Shown: positions 1-5,374 of the stretch, in pieces
How positions within the stretch are numbered: the stretch's first letter is position 1
Layout of the letters: each line of letters starts with the position of its first letter
Origin: Desulfurococcales archaeon
GTDB lineage: Archaea > Thermoproteota > Thermoprotei_A > Sulfolobales > Desulfurococcaceae
Length of the DNA: 6,635 nucleotides
Reading direction: 5' to 3'
Assembly: GCA_027064845.1 (NCBI GenBank)
Contig: JAMOPC010000470.1
Location: 1 to 6,635 of the forward strand
Position numbers and translations under genes: made by a program
Notes under the pieces: generated by a model
What the model was told of the DNA's origin: nothing
What the model saw: only the letters and a program-made list of their open reading frames with translations
Database searches by the model: none

Positions 1-482
1 GCTAAGCTTACTTGTTTTTTAAGATTTTCAAGTTCTTCTAGTAGTTCTTGTAGTCTTGACTCTAGGGTTTTAAGGTGTTCTTCAAGCATATTCATTCTTT
101 TCACGAGTGATTCGATGACTTGTTGTTGGATAGGTTCTTCTCTACGAGGTTCCTTAAATACGCTTATTTCATGAGTAGCCGTTTTTTCTCCAATTTTTTC
201 GATAGCCTTCTCTTCTTCTGTCTTTTCTTCTACTTCTTTCTCGGTTTCTTCACTTGTTCTTGTCGCTTTCTTCAATATGTTTTGGACAAACCATTCTCCT
301 TTCTTAGTTAATACGTATCCTTTTCCAGCTTTTTCGATGTAGCCATTGTTCTTTAGCTTATATATAAGTGATCTTGTAAGGGCTGGTGATATTTCCAAGT
401 ATTCTGCTATTTCCTTTAGTGTTGCTCCTGGGAACTCGTTGATAAACTCTAATATTTTCCCTGTTAGTGTTTTTCTTGTCAT
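1..482 (-). CDS. Winged-helix DNA-binding protein with C-terminal coiled coil, C-terminus cut by window edge
   Basis: The frame opens at an ATG (482-480) and stays open to the window edge, giving 160 residues without a stop, so the true C-terminus lies outside. Residues about 1-68 look like a winged helix-turn-helix: a first helix (GKILEFINEFPG), a helix-turn-helix (TLKEIAEYLEISPALTRSLIYKLKNNGYIEKA, helices near 21-29 and 33-46) and a wing ending in YVLTKKGEWFV. Residues about 72-100 are a charged Glu/Lys linker. Residues about 121-160 show heptad-spaced Leu/Val/Met, predicting a coiled coil that probably dimerises the protein. No metal, ligand or catalytic motif is visible. It is probably a transcription regulator or chromatin-associated factor. 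It is transcribed divergently from the membrane protein at 658, making that gene and itself its natural candidate targets. The winged-helix call is firm; the regulatory target is inference. Confidence 0.8.
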   Translation of the reverse strand, partial: MTRKTLTGKILEFINEFPGATLKEIAEYLEISPALTRSLIYKLKNNGYIEKAGKGYVLTKKGEWFVQNILKKATRTSEETEKEVEEKTEEEKAIEKIGEKTATHEISVFKEPRREEPIQQQVIESLVKRMNMLEEHLKTLESRLQELLEELENLKKQVSL

Positions 483-520
483 ATCTTGACCCGATCAATT
501 ATATTGTTGGCCCGCTCTAA

Positions 521-530
521 AATATATATT
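521..530 (-). promoter_or_regulatory. Candidate TATA box for the winged-helix gene
   Basis: On the minus strand the sequence AATATATATT lies about 40 bases upstream of the ATG at 482. An archaeal start site about 25 bases downstream of it would give a leader of roughly 15 bases. No strong Shine-Dalgarno site is seen between it and the ATG. The sequence is AT-rich by nature, so this is a position-based call. Confidence 0.4.
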
Positions 531-590
531 GTGTTTTTAAATTGTTTTCTTTAAAATTATTCCACATTACAATTTGCAATGGAATTAATC

Positions 591-598
591 TTTATATA
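591..598 (+). promoter_or_regulatory. Candidate TATA box for the membrane protein gene
   Basis: TTTATATA lies 60 bases upstream of the ATG at 658. It would place the transcription start near 620-625, with a leader of about 35 bases containing GAGG at 646-649, a plausible ribosome binding site 8 bases before the ATG. The dyad at 598-625 begins where this box ends. Confidence 0.5.
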
Positions 599-625
599 TT
601 CGTTTGAAATACATTTGAAACGAAT
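598..625. promoter_or_regulatory. 28-bp near-perfect palindrome, probable repressor operator
   Basis: The left half is ATTCGTTTgAAATa and the right half is cATTTgAAACGAAT. Twelve of the 14 base pairs are complementary; the exceptions are the G/G at 606/617 and the central A/C at 611/612. It also contains a direct repeat, TTTGAAA, at 603-609 and 614-620. It spans the stretch from the end of the TATA box to the expected start site, where a bound dimer would block archaeal RNA polymerase. The divergent winged-helix protein, predicted to dimerise, is the obvious candidate binder, but that is inference. Confidence 0.6.
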
Positions 626-657
626 TCGTTAGTTATTAATTAGAAGAGGGTTAGAAA

Positions 658-1155
658 ATGGAACAAAAGAAATTATATAAATTAATCATAACGTATATTA
701 TGATAATGCTGATAGCTGCTTTAGTAATAGGTGTTGTTTACAGAGAAGTTAGTAAGGCATACTTATCAGACAAAGAATTTGAACAACAAATCATGTACTC
801 GTACTTTCTGAGTTTATGTCACGGACACACCTTCATGGTAGGAGTATTAATTCCTACAGCTATACTAGTAGTAGTATATGTTATTGAGTCAAAGAACCTT
901 GGCATAATAAATTATAGCTCCCTAGGGAAAGCATTCATGCTATACATAGTATCTGCTATAGGCATAGTACTACTATTGCTATATAAGGGAATATCTATAA
1001 CAACTAGTGACGCGTCATTAACACAAGCATATAATAGCTTGTATGGAGGTAACTTAGCTCTTAGAGAATCAGTGTATGGATTAATACACTTATTACTCGG
1101 TATATCCATTGTTTGGATAGTAGTAGTTATCCTTCGGAGCTTAGGAGAGAAGTAG
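658..1155 (+). CDS. Four-helix integral membrane protein, DUF2871-like
   Basis: The product has 165 residues, with predicted membrane segments near 8-28, 56-76, 91-109 and 142-160. Its pattern resembles the DUF2871 family as I recall it: a first helix ending in GVVYREVSK, a second helix opening with the histidine pair CHGHTFMVG (H55, H57), and a last helix with GLIHLLLGI (H144). Intramembrane histidines in a four-helix protein suggest haem or metal binding, but no function has been established for the family that I know of, so this stays speculation. C54 sits beside H55. The start is supported by GAGG at 646-649. The gene appears to be a single transcription unit. It diverges from the winged-helix gene and carries a strong dyad at its start site, so it is probably repressed under some condition. 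The membrane topology is clear; the family link rests on remembered motifs. Confidence 0.8.
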   Translation: MEQKKLYKLIITYIMIMLIAALVIGVVYREVSKAYLSDKEFEQQIMYSYFLSLCHGHTFMVGVLIPTAILVVVYVIESKNLGIINYSSLGKAFMLYIVSAIGIVLLLLYKGISITTSDASLTQAYNSLYGGNLALRESVYGLIHLLLGISIVWIVVVILRSLGEK

Positions 1156-1160
1156 TTTTT
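1156..1160 (+). terminator. Short T-tract after the membrane protein gene
   Basis: TTTTT follows the TAG stop directly, and a second run of six T lies at 1209-1214. Archaeal termination commonly uses such T-tracts without a hairpin, and no hairpin is seen here. Either run could end the transcript. Confidence 0.3.
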
Positions 1161-1198
1161 CATCGAATTAAATAAACATGTGTGATCGATGTAGAAGT

Positions 1199-1206
1199 TA
1201 TATAAA
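1199..1206 (+). promoter_or_regulatory. Candidate TATA box of the pdo-regulator operon
   Basis: TTATATAA is followed by AGG. A start about 25 bases downstream falls near 1228-1232, leaving a leader of roughly 16-20 bases to the ATG at 1248 or 30 to the ATG at 1260. It is the best TATA match in the 92-base gap between the membrane protein gene and this operon. Confidence 0.6.
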
Positions 1207-1224
1207 GGTTTTTTCTCTTATATG

Positions 1225-1238
1225 TTAGGGAAACCTAA
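1225..1238. promoter_or_regulatory. DtxR-box-like operator over the start site of the pdo-regulator operon
   Basis: TTAGG-GAAA-CCTAA is a perfect inverted repeat with five-base arms and a four-base spacer. The classical DtxR/IdeR box begins with the same arms at the same spacing (TTAGG-N4-CCTAA). The element covers the predicted transcription start downstream of the TATA box at 1199-1206. The operon it would control encodes a DtxR-family regulator, so autorepression by metal-loaded regulator is the natural reading. Arms, spacing and position are seen; binding and the direction of regulation are inferred. Confidence 0.6.
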
Positions 1239-1247
1239 TTAATAAAA

Positions 1248-2009
1248 ATGGTGTATAAGATGTCTTCTGGACTATTTGACGAGGAAACAATCCAAGCACT
1301 CAAGCAGTTATTCGGTTCATTCAAGAAAGAGTTAAATGATTACTTAGTAGTAGACGACCTCGAGAAACTATCTAAACAGGAAACAAGTACTCATCACCAC
1401 CACATACATCCTCACCACGAAGGATGCCCAACGTGTGGCGAAGCAAAACTTCTTGCTGAAGAACTCTCAAAAATATCCGAGGGAAAGCTAAGATTCAAAA
1501 TAATTGATTTGAAGAATGCTGAAACTGCTACTCTTAAACCCAGGTATACACCAGCATTTATATATGATACCCCTAAGAAAAACATTAGATACTATGGGTT
1601 GCCTAGTGGTCAAGAATTTGCCCCATTCATCTATATTCACCAATATATCGCTAATAATATAGTGAAACTCCCAGGAGAGGTTATAGATCTGGTTAAAAGC
1701 ATAGAAACGCCTCTACACATAAAAATCTTCGTAACACCAGAATGTCCTTATTGTCCAATAGTTGTTGACGCTATTAACCAGATGGGTCTTGTAAATGATC
1801 TACTGCTTGTAGAGACTATCGAAGCTATTGAGCTCCCATTAGAGGCTGACATGTATGGCGTATCCTACGTACCCGATATCATTATAACTGATCCAGAGAA
1901 ACAGACAGAGTATGGTGTAGAACCTATAGAAAGAATAAATGGATATATGCCTCCAGAAGAACTAGCCAAGATAATTAAAAATGCTTCTGAAAAGCTCTCC
2001 AAGAAATGA
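1248..2009 (+). CDS. pdo: Protein disulfide oxidoreductase, two thioredoxin folds, with histidine-rich insertion
   Basis: The product has 253 residues and the architecture of the archaeal protein disulfide oxidoreductase (glutaredoxin-like) family: two thioredoxin folds in tandem. The first has a CPTC site (C60, C63) and a likely cis-proline at P102 (YTPAF). The second has CPYC (C166, C169) and P209 (YVPD). The family forms, reduces and isomerises disulfides in the cytoplasm of hyperthermophiles and accepts electrons from a thioredoxin-reductase-like partner, which is not in this window. There is no signal peptide. The oddity is a His-rich stretch at residues 49-57 (eight His in nine positions) just before the first CxxC. 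The N-terminal site is CPTC rather than the CQYC familiar from the Pyrococcus enzyme. ATG 1248 gives the longest product. ATG 1260, with GGTG six bases upstream, is an equally good start and gives 249 residues. It leads an operon with the DtxR-type gene 11 bases downstream. Confidence 0.93.
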   Translation: MVYKMSSGLFDEETIQALKQLFGSFKKELNDYLVVDDLEKLSKQETSTHHHHIHPHHEGCPTCGEAKLLAEELSKISEGKLRFKIIDLKNAETATLKPRYTPAFIYDTPKKNIRYYGLPSGQEFAPFIYIHQYIANNIVKLPGEVIDLVKSIETPLHIKIFVTPECPYCPIVVDAINQMGLVNDLLLVETIEAIELPLEADMYGVSYVPDIIITDPEKQTEYGVEPIERINGYMPPEELAKIIKNASEKLSKK

Positions 2010-2012
2010 GCT

Positions 2013-2030
2013 GATCAACCGTGGTTGATC
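2013..2030. promoter_or_regulatory. Perfect inverted repeat over the ribosome binding site and start of the DtxR-type gene
   Basis: GATCAACC-GT-GGTTGATC has eight-base arms with a two-base centre. The start codon GTG (2021-2023) sits in the centre, and the left arm shares GATC with the gene's Shine-Dalgarno site GAGCTGATC (2008-2016). As RNA it could fold into a hairpin that hides the start. As DNA it is a dyad of the size bound by dimeric repressors. Which of these applies, if either, cannot be told from sequence alone. Confidence 0.5.
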
Positions 2031-2401
2031 GTAAAAGAATATGGAGAGCTGAAGACTATTTAGAAGCAATATATGCTATGATAAAGAAGGGAGAAAAACC
2101 TGGTATAAGAAAACTAGCGAGAATACTTGGAGTTAAACCGAGCAGTGTTATCGAGTATTTGAGAAAACTTGATGAACGTGGATACGTGGTTTACAAGCGA
2201 GGAGGTATTATATACCTAACTGATAAGGGAGAAGAGATCGCTAAGAAAATATATGAAAGACACAAGCTGATAAGAGAATTTCTTCTAAGAATAGGTGTGC
2301 CCCCGGAAATTGCTGAGGAAGATGCTTGTTTCATTGAACACGGTCTCCACGACATAACAATAGAGAAATTATTAGAGCTTATGAAGAAGCTTAAGAAATA
2401 A
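2021..2401 (+). CDS. DtxR/MntR-family metal-dependent transcription regulator
   Basis: The product has 126 residues, matching the two-domain MntR-type layout without the SH3-like third domain of DtxR. Residues about 8-70 form a winged helix (AEDYLEAIY, then GIRKLARILGVKPSSVIEYLRKLDERGYV, wing IIYLTDKG). Residues about 71-126 are the metal-binding and dimerisation helices. Likely ligands by alignment from memory are D12 and E15 (MntR D8/E11), H81 (MntR H77), and C103, E106 and H107 in DACFIEH (DtxR C102/E105/H106). The secondary-site acidic residue four after the histidine is R85 here. Such proteins bind Fe(II) or Mn(II) and then repress metal-uptake or homeostasis genes. The start is GTG with GAGCTGATC, one mismatch from the ideal Shine-Dalgarno, four bases upstream. 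It lies 11 bases after pdo, so the two are probably co-transcribed. A DtxR-type box in front of pdo suggests autoregulation. Its 3' end overlaps the convergent gene by 11 bases. Confidence 0.92.
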   Translation: MVDRKRIWRAEDYLEAIYAMIKKGEKPGIRKLARILGVKPSSVIEYLRKLDERGYVVYKRGGIIYLTDKGEEIAKKIYERHKLIREFLLRIGVPPEIAEEDACFIEHGLHDITIEKLLELMKKLKK

Positions 2402-3188
2402 TTTTTTCCAGGAAAACAATGTTTCGAACAGGATCGTTGCCGTATAAGCATTTTTTATCATAGAATATAATAGTGTTCTTTCCCTCGGATTCAGCCTTAT
2501 TTAGAATTTCTTCATTTAAACCACATATTAGAGAAGCTTCTATTGGATGATTTGAGGCCTCTGGATAGATGTATATATTAATTATTTTTGGAAAATCAAT
2601 TATGTATCCATAAGATAATCTATGTATTTTTACCAGGTATACGTTATTGCTAGCCCCCCTACAGGTTATTAGGAGTTCTTTGAAAAATGTTTTCTCTAAT
2701 AGATTCTTTTCAAACAGTCTATCTATCGCTTGGACAATTCTATGTAAGCAGGAGTGCTCCGAACGAATTCTCGCTGAATAATTAGCTAAGGATCCATTGC
2801 CAAGTGATAGGATTGTGAAGGATTCAATAAATGCTTTCTGTCTATTATTCTTTCTATGGAGAAAGCATGTATATAAACCAGTAAATATCCATGGATCTAC
2901 TTTTTTGTCTGTAATATATGCTTCTAATACTTCTCTTTTCTCTCCATAAAGAAAGTGTATGTATCTTTTTTGAAGTTTTTTATTAATTCTTATACTAGCG
3001 TCTTTCTCACTTATCCATGATATTGTTTCCTTAACTCCTTTACCCTCTATGATTATTGTTTTGTTTTCTAAATAAATATTGTAATCAGGTTTCTCGCAGA
3101 GAATATCTGGTTCACAGCCTCCGATTATAAATGCTGAATATGTTCTAGCAATAGTTGAAATATCTTGTTCCTTGATACAAATCTTCAT
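2391..3188 (-). CDS. Hypothetical protein, third gene of the lplA-lplB unit
   Basis: I do not recognise this 265-residue protein. It is mixed alpha/beta in character and has no signal peptide or clear membrane segment. It carries eight cysteines (C4, C25, C31, C108, C147, C176, C222, C247), many for a hyperthermophile. These are scattered rather than in a CxxC array, although C25 and C31 are close, in GGCEPDILCEKPD. Other notable stretches are TIIIEGKGVKE (44-54), SARIRSEHSCLHRI (138-151) and PEASNHPIEASLICG (209-223). ATG 3188 is chosen as the start; it lies four bases after the lplB stop, with GTGA just upstream. A GTG at 3200 would add four residues and overlap lplB. The tight packing suggests translational coupling to lplB and hence a role in lipoate ligation, its regulation or an acceptor protein. 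That is guilt by association only. The 3' end overlaps the convergent regulator gene by 11 bases. Confidence 0.75.
   Translation of the reverse strand: MKICIKEQDISTIARTYSAFIIGGCEPDILCEKPDYNIYLENKTIIIEGKGVKETISWISEKDASIRINKKLQKRYIHFLYGEKREVLEAYITDKKVDPWIFTGLYTCFLHRKNNRQKAFIESFTILSLGNGSLANYSARIRSEHSCLHRIVQAIDRLFEKNLLEKTFFKELLITCRGASNNVYLVKIHRLSYGYIIDFPKIINIYIYPEASNHPIEASLICGLNEEILNKAESEGKNTIIFYDKKCLYGNDPVRNIVFLEKIIS
2402..2407 (+). terminator. T6 tract directly after the regulator stop codon
   Basis: Six T residues follow the TAA at 2399-2401, a plausible hairpin-free archaeal terminator for the pdo-regulator operon. It lies inside the last codons of the convergent minus-strand gene. Confidence 0.4.
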
Positions 3189-3192
3189 GTTT

Positions 3193-3468
3193 TCACGCAC
3201 AAGCTTTTCTTAGGATATCTATGATATCATCTATACTTATACCCAGTAGTTCAGGCTTTATTTTCTTATATAGTAAGCTTATAGTCTTAATTGCTTCACT
3301 GATGCTTTTACCAGTAATAGCTTCTTGGAGTTTATCTATGAAATCTTCAGGATATGCGAAGAAATCACCACTTATTAAAATATAGTTTATTCGGTCATTA
3401 CAGTCTATGTCTATTTGGAGAGTTTTACCGCCTGGGACTCTTTTAATAAATGTTCTTTTATTCAACAT
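3193..3468 (-). CDS. lplB: Lipoate-protein ligase accessory subunit LplB (C-terminal domain as a separate protein)
   Basis: The product has 91 residues and the pattern of the small accessory domain of lipoate-protein ligase: an N-terminal strand pair with KRVPGGKTLQIDID (residues 9-22), then ILISGDFFAYPEDFIDKLQEAITGKS (30-54). In Thermoplasma acidophilum the equivalent LplB is a separate polypeptide of similar size that is needed with LplA for lipoate activation; E. coli LplA carries it as a fused C-terminal domain. The start at ATG 3468 is preferred because GAGGTGA (3477-3471), an ideal Shine-Dalgarno, lies directly before it. The upstream in-frame ATG at 3489 would add seven residues, overlap lplA by 19 bases and lack such a site. 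The start is two bases after the lplA stop, and the ribosome binding site is made from the end of lplA, which should couple their translation. Confidence 0.9.
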   Translation of the reverse strand: MLNKRTFIKRVPGGKTLQIDIDCNDRINYILISGDFFAYPEDFIDKLQEAITGKSISEAIKTISLLYKKIKPELLGISIDDIIDILRKACA

Positions 3469-3470
3469 TC

Positions 3471-3477
3471 TCACCTC
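3471..3477 (-). promoter_or_regulatory. Shine-Dalgarno site that sets the lplB start
   Basis: On the minus strand GAGGTGA is complementary to the conserved 3' end of archaeal 16S rRNA and sits just before the ATG at 3468. It overlaps the last codon and stop of lplA (AGG TGA), so it favours the shorter lplB product over the upstream ATG at 3489. Confidence 0.7.
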
Positions 3478-4226
3478 ATAAATATCCATACCTTAGACTC
3501 GTATTTGCCATAAAGCTTTTCAGCAAGCTTTCTTTCACTAACCGTTAAATTACCTGGTAGGAGCTCATCTATGCCAAATGCTTTCTTAAATCCTTGAATA
3601 AGTGCATTAATTATATCATCAATACTTATTTCTCTGCCCAACTCTCTATAAATAGTTGTAACTCTATCGGAAACCCTAACTACACCATGATCTTCTAATT
3701 TTATTCGTGGAGGTCTAAGTGTTTTCTCAAGCATATCGAGGTTCGTATTATACATTAATGTACCATGTTGTAAGAGTGATTTCTTCTTCCTTGTTTGAGC
3801 ACTTCCAGAGATCTTCTTATTGTTGACGAGGATATCATTCACGGGTTTATAAACAGCCTTTAACCCTAGTTTTCTAAGAGCATAAATTATCCCCTTACAT
3901 ATAATTCTATAAGATTCCATAATGTCTCTACCAATATCCTCTATATCAGCAATTACAGCATATGTTATCTCACCTTCAGAGTCATGATAAACTGCGCCAC
4001 CACCTGTTATCCTCCTAGTGAAATCTATCTTATTCTCCAACAAGTAGTCAAGGTTTAATACTTCTCTAACTTTTTGGAAATAACCAATGGTTACTCCGCT
4101 TGGCTCAAATACATATATTCTAAGAGTATTAGGGACGAGGTTTTTCTCTCGATGAATAAGAATTGCTTCATCTACTGCCATATTCCAATATGTATTTCCT
4201 TTATCAATAATCAGTCTCCAACTCAT
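3471..4226 (-). CDS. lplA: Lipoate-protein ligase A, catalytic subunit
   Basis: The product has 251 residues and is the catalytic domain of a lipoate-protein ligase (BPL/LPL fold). It activates lipoate, or octanoate, with ATP to the acyl-AMP and transfers it to a lysine of an acceptor protein in the cytoplasm. Motifs numbered from ATG 4226 are RRITGGGAVYHD (71-82, lipoyl and nucleotide loop), KPVNDILV (127-134), and NKKISGSAQ (136-144) with the conserved lysine at 137/138 that contacts the acyl-adenylate, followed by HGTLMYN (154-160). It lacks the C-terminal accessory domain of E. coli LplA, which is encoded next as lplB, the bipartite archaeal arrangement. ATG 4226 is preferred because GAGTG lies six bases before it; GTG 4235 would add three residues. 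It heads the unit lplA-lplB-unknown, divergent from lipS1-lipS2. Sequence alone does not separate a scavenging ligase from one that loads octanoate for LipS1/S2. Confidence 0.93.
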   Translation of the reverse strand: MSWRLIIDKGNTYWNMAVDEAILIHREKNLVPNTLRIYVFEPSGVTIGYFQKVREVLNLDYLLENKIDFTRRITGGGAVYHDSEGEITYAVIADIEDIGRDIMESYRIICKGIIYALRKLGLKAVYKPVNDILVNNKKISGSAQTRKKKSLLQHGTLMYNTNLDMLEKTLRPPRIKLEDHGVVRVSDRVTTIYRELGREISIDDIINALIQGFKKAFGIDELLPGNLTVSERKLAEKLYGKYESKVWIFMR

Positions 4227-4269
4227 CTTAGACACTCTTATAATAACTTTCTTAAAATATAATTGCTAG

Positions 4270-4276
4270 TTTTAAA
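4270..4276 (-). promoter_or_regulatory. Candidate TATA box for the lplA unit
   Basis: On the minus strand TTTAAAA lies about 45 bases upstream of the lplA ATG at 4226, allowing a leader of about 20 bases. Other AT-rich matches nearby (around 4252-4263) could serve instead, so the exact box is uncertain. Confidence 0.3.
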
Positions 4277-4331
4277 TACTGATTCATATTTATTGAATAA
4301 TCAAAATACTATAATAACACTAATTCTTGAG

Positions 4332-4339
4332 TATTAAAA
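4332..4339 (+). promoter_or_regulatory. Candidate TATA box for the lipS1-lipS2 unit
   Basis: TATTAAAA lies about 36-43 bases upstream of the GTG start at 4375. A start near 4360 would give a short leader of about 15 bases containing GGAG at 4365-4368, six bases before the GTG. The AT-rich surroundings make this a moderate call at best. Confidence 0.35.
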
Positions 4340-4374
4340 TAATGATTACCCAGCAAGCTAGATGGGAGTAAGGA

Positions 4375-5367
4375 GTGATTGCTGAAAAATACGTTGTTAG
4401 AGCATCAATAGGGTCATTATCACTTCTAGGCTTATCTGATACAAAATTCGAATTATGGGGTATGAAGACAATATATTTATTACAGTTTTCTGAAACTGGT
4501 TGTTTAGCGCATTGCAGTTTCTGTGCACAAAGTATCCGTAATTTTAAGAATAAGAAATTCTTAGCAAGAATAACTTGGCCCTCATTAGATTTATCTCAAC
4601 TATTAGAAGCACTTAAGAGTAATAAAGACAAGTATGCAAGGATATGTTTTCAAACAGTAATTAAACCTTATTTTCTCGATGAAGCCCTATTCATGGTTAA
4701 GAAGATCCACGAGGAAGTTCCAGAGAAACCTATTAGTTTAGCAATAACACCAATCCCAACAAGTTACTTAGAGAAATTCTATTCAATGGGTGTTGATTAT
4801 TTAGGAGTTGGGCTTGATGCTTCATCCCCCAGCGTATTCATTAAAGTTATGAAGCCGTATTCTTGGGAAATATATATGGACTATATTGATAGGGCTTTGG
4901 GAGTTTTTGGTGATAAACACGTCTATGTGCATTTAATAACCGGTCTAGGTGAGAGTAGAGTCGAGCTCTACGAATTAATGGAAGAACTGATAAACCGTGG
5001 AGCAGATATTGCTCTATTTGCATACACATCCATAAAGAAGAATTATCCAATGGTAGACATTTATTATTATAGAGAAGCACAGATAATAAGATATTTCTTA
5101 AACAGAAATTATTCATTAAGAGAATTACTAAACCCGGACAATAATCACTTAGAAAAACACATTCTTGAAGAAATAATTATGAACATTGATAAATACTACG
5201 AAATCTTCTTAACAAGCGGATGTCCAGAATGTACAAGACCATACTATAATGAGAGTCCAAGAGGACCATATTATAACTTGTATAGCAGAAAACACTTTGA
5301 AATATACAAAGATGCATTACTGAAACAACTGAGAAAACTACTAGAAATAGTTTCGGAGAAGAGATGA
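4375..5367 (+). CDS. lipS1: Radical-SAM lipoyl synthase subunit LipS1
   Basis: The product has 330 residues and is a radical-SAM protein with C43-x3-C47-x2-C50 (SETGCLAHCSFCAQS), which holds the SAM-binding 4Fe-4S cluster. The barrel continues with CFQTVIKPYF (91-100), DYLGVGLDASSP (141-152) and HLITGLGE (186-193). The tail has a second cysteine motif, SGCPECTRPYYNE (281-293; C283, C286), likely ligating an auxiliary cluster that could donate sulfur. The protein and its partner at 5375 match the two-component lipoyl synthase LipS1/LipS2 first shown in Thermococcus kodakarensis, which inserts two sulfur atoms into the octanoyl chain and is unrelated in layout to single-chain LipA. GTG 4375 is the start; an upstream in-frame ATG at 4342 is closed by a TAA, and GGAG lies six bases before the GTG. 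Which of the two proteins is S1 is assigned from remembered motifs and gene order, so the numbering is less sure than the function. Confidence 0.85.
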   Translation: MIAEKYVVRASIGSLSLLGLSDTKFELWGMKTIYLLQFSETGCLAHCSFCAQSIRNFKNKKFLARITWPSLDLSQLLEALKSNKDKYARICFQTVIKPYFLDEALFMVKKIHEEVPEKPISLAITPIPTSYLEKFYSMGVDYLGVGLDASSPSVFIKVMKPYSWEIYMDYIDRALGVFGDKHVYVHLITGLGESRVELYELMEELINRGADIALFAYTSIKKNYPMVDIYYYREAQIIRYFLNRNYSLRELLNPDNNHLEKHILEEIIMNIDKYYEIFLTSGCPECTRPYYNESPRGPYYNLYSRKHFEIYKDALLKQLRKLLEIVSEKR

Positions 5368-5374
5368 TGAATAC

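Noticed and set aside
120..311. Plus-strand frame rich in Phe and Ser
   Set aside because: It is the antisense of the acidic linker of the winged-helix gene; GAA/AAG codons read backwards give TTC/CTT runs.
486..498. Dyad TTGACCCGATCAA upstream of the winged-helix gene
   Set aside because: The arms are only four bases, expected often by chance in AT-rich DNA; too weak to call an operator.
912..1163. 83-codon minus-strand frame
   Set aside because: It lies opposite the membrane protein gene, which has clear transmembrane helices and a ribosome binding site; no family features in the shadow frame.
2191..2451. 86-codon minus-strand frame
   Set aside because: It is opposite the well-supported DtxR-type regulator and has Ser/Arg-rich shadow composition.
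2391..3188. Similarity of RIRSEHSC in the unknown protein to the RxHSEC motif of GTP cyclohydrolase II
   Set aside because: Only a few residues agree, the zinc-binding cysteine pattern that should follow is missing, and the rest of the protein shows no match.
3469..3489. Longer lplB product starting at ATG 3489
   Set aside because: The extra seven residues overlap lplA and lack a ribosome binding site, whereas the ATG at 3468 has an ideal one just upstream.
4074..4262. 62-codon plus-strand frame
   Set aside because: It is antisense to the N-terminus of lplA, whose motifs are unambiguous.
4847..5116. 89-codon minus-strand frame
   Set aside because: It is antisense to the lipS1 barrel region and has no recognisable motif.
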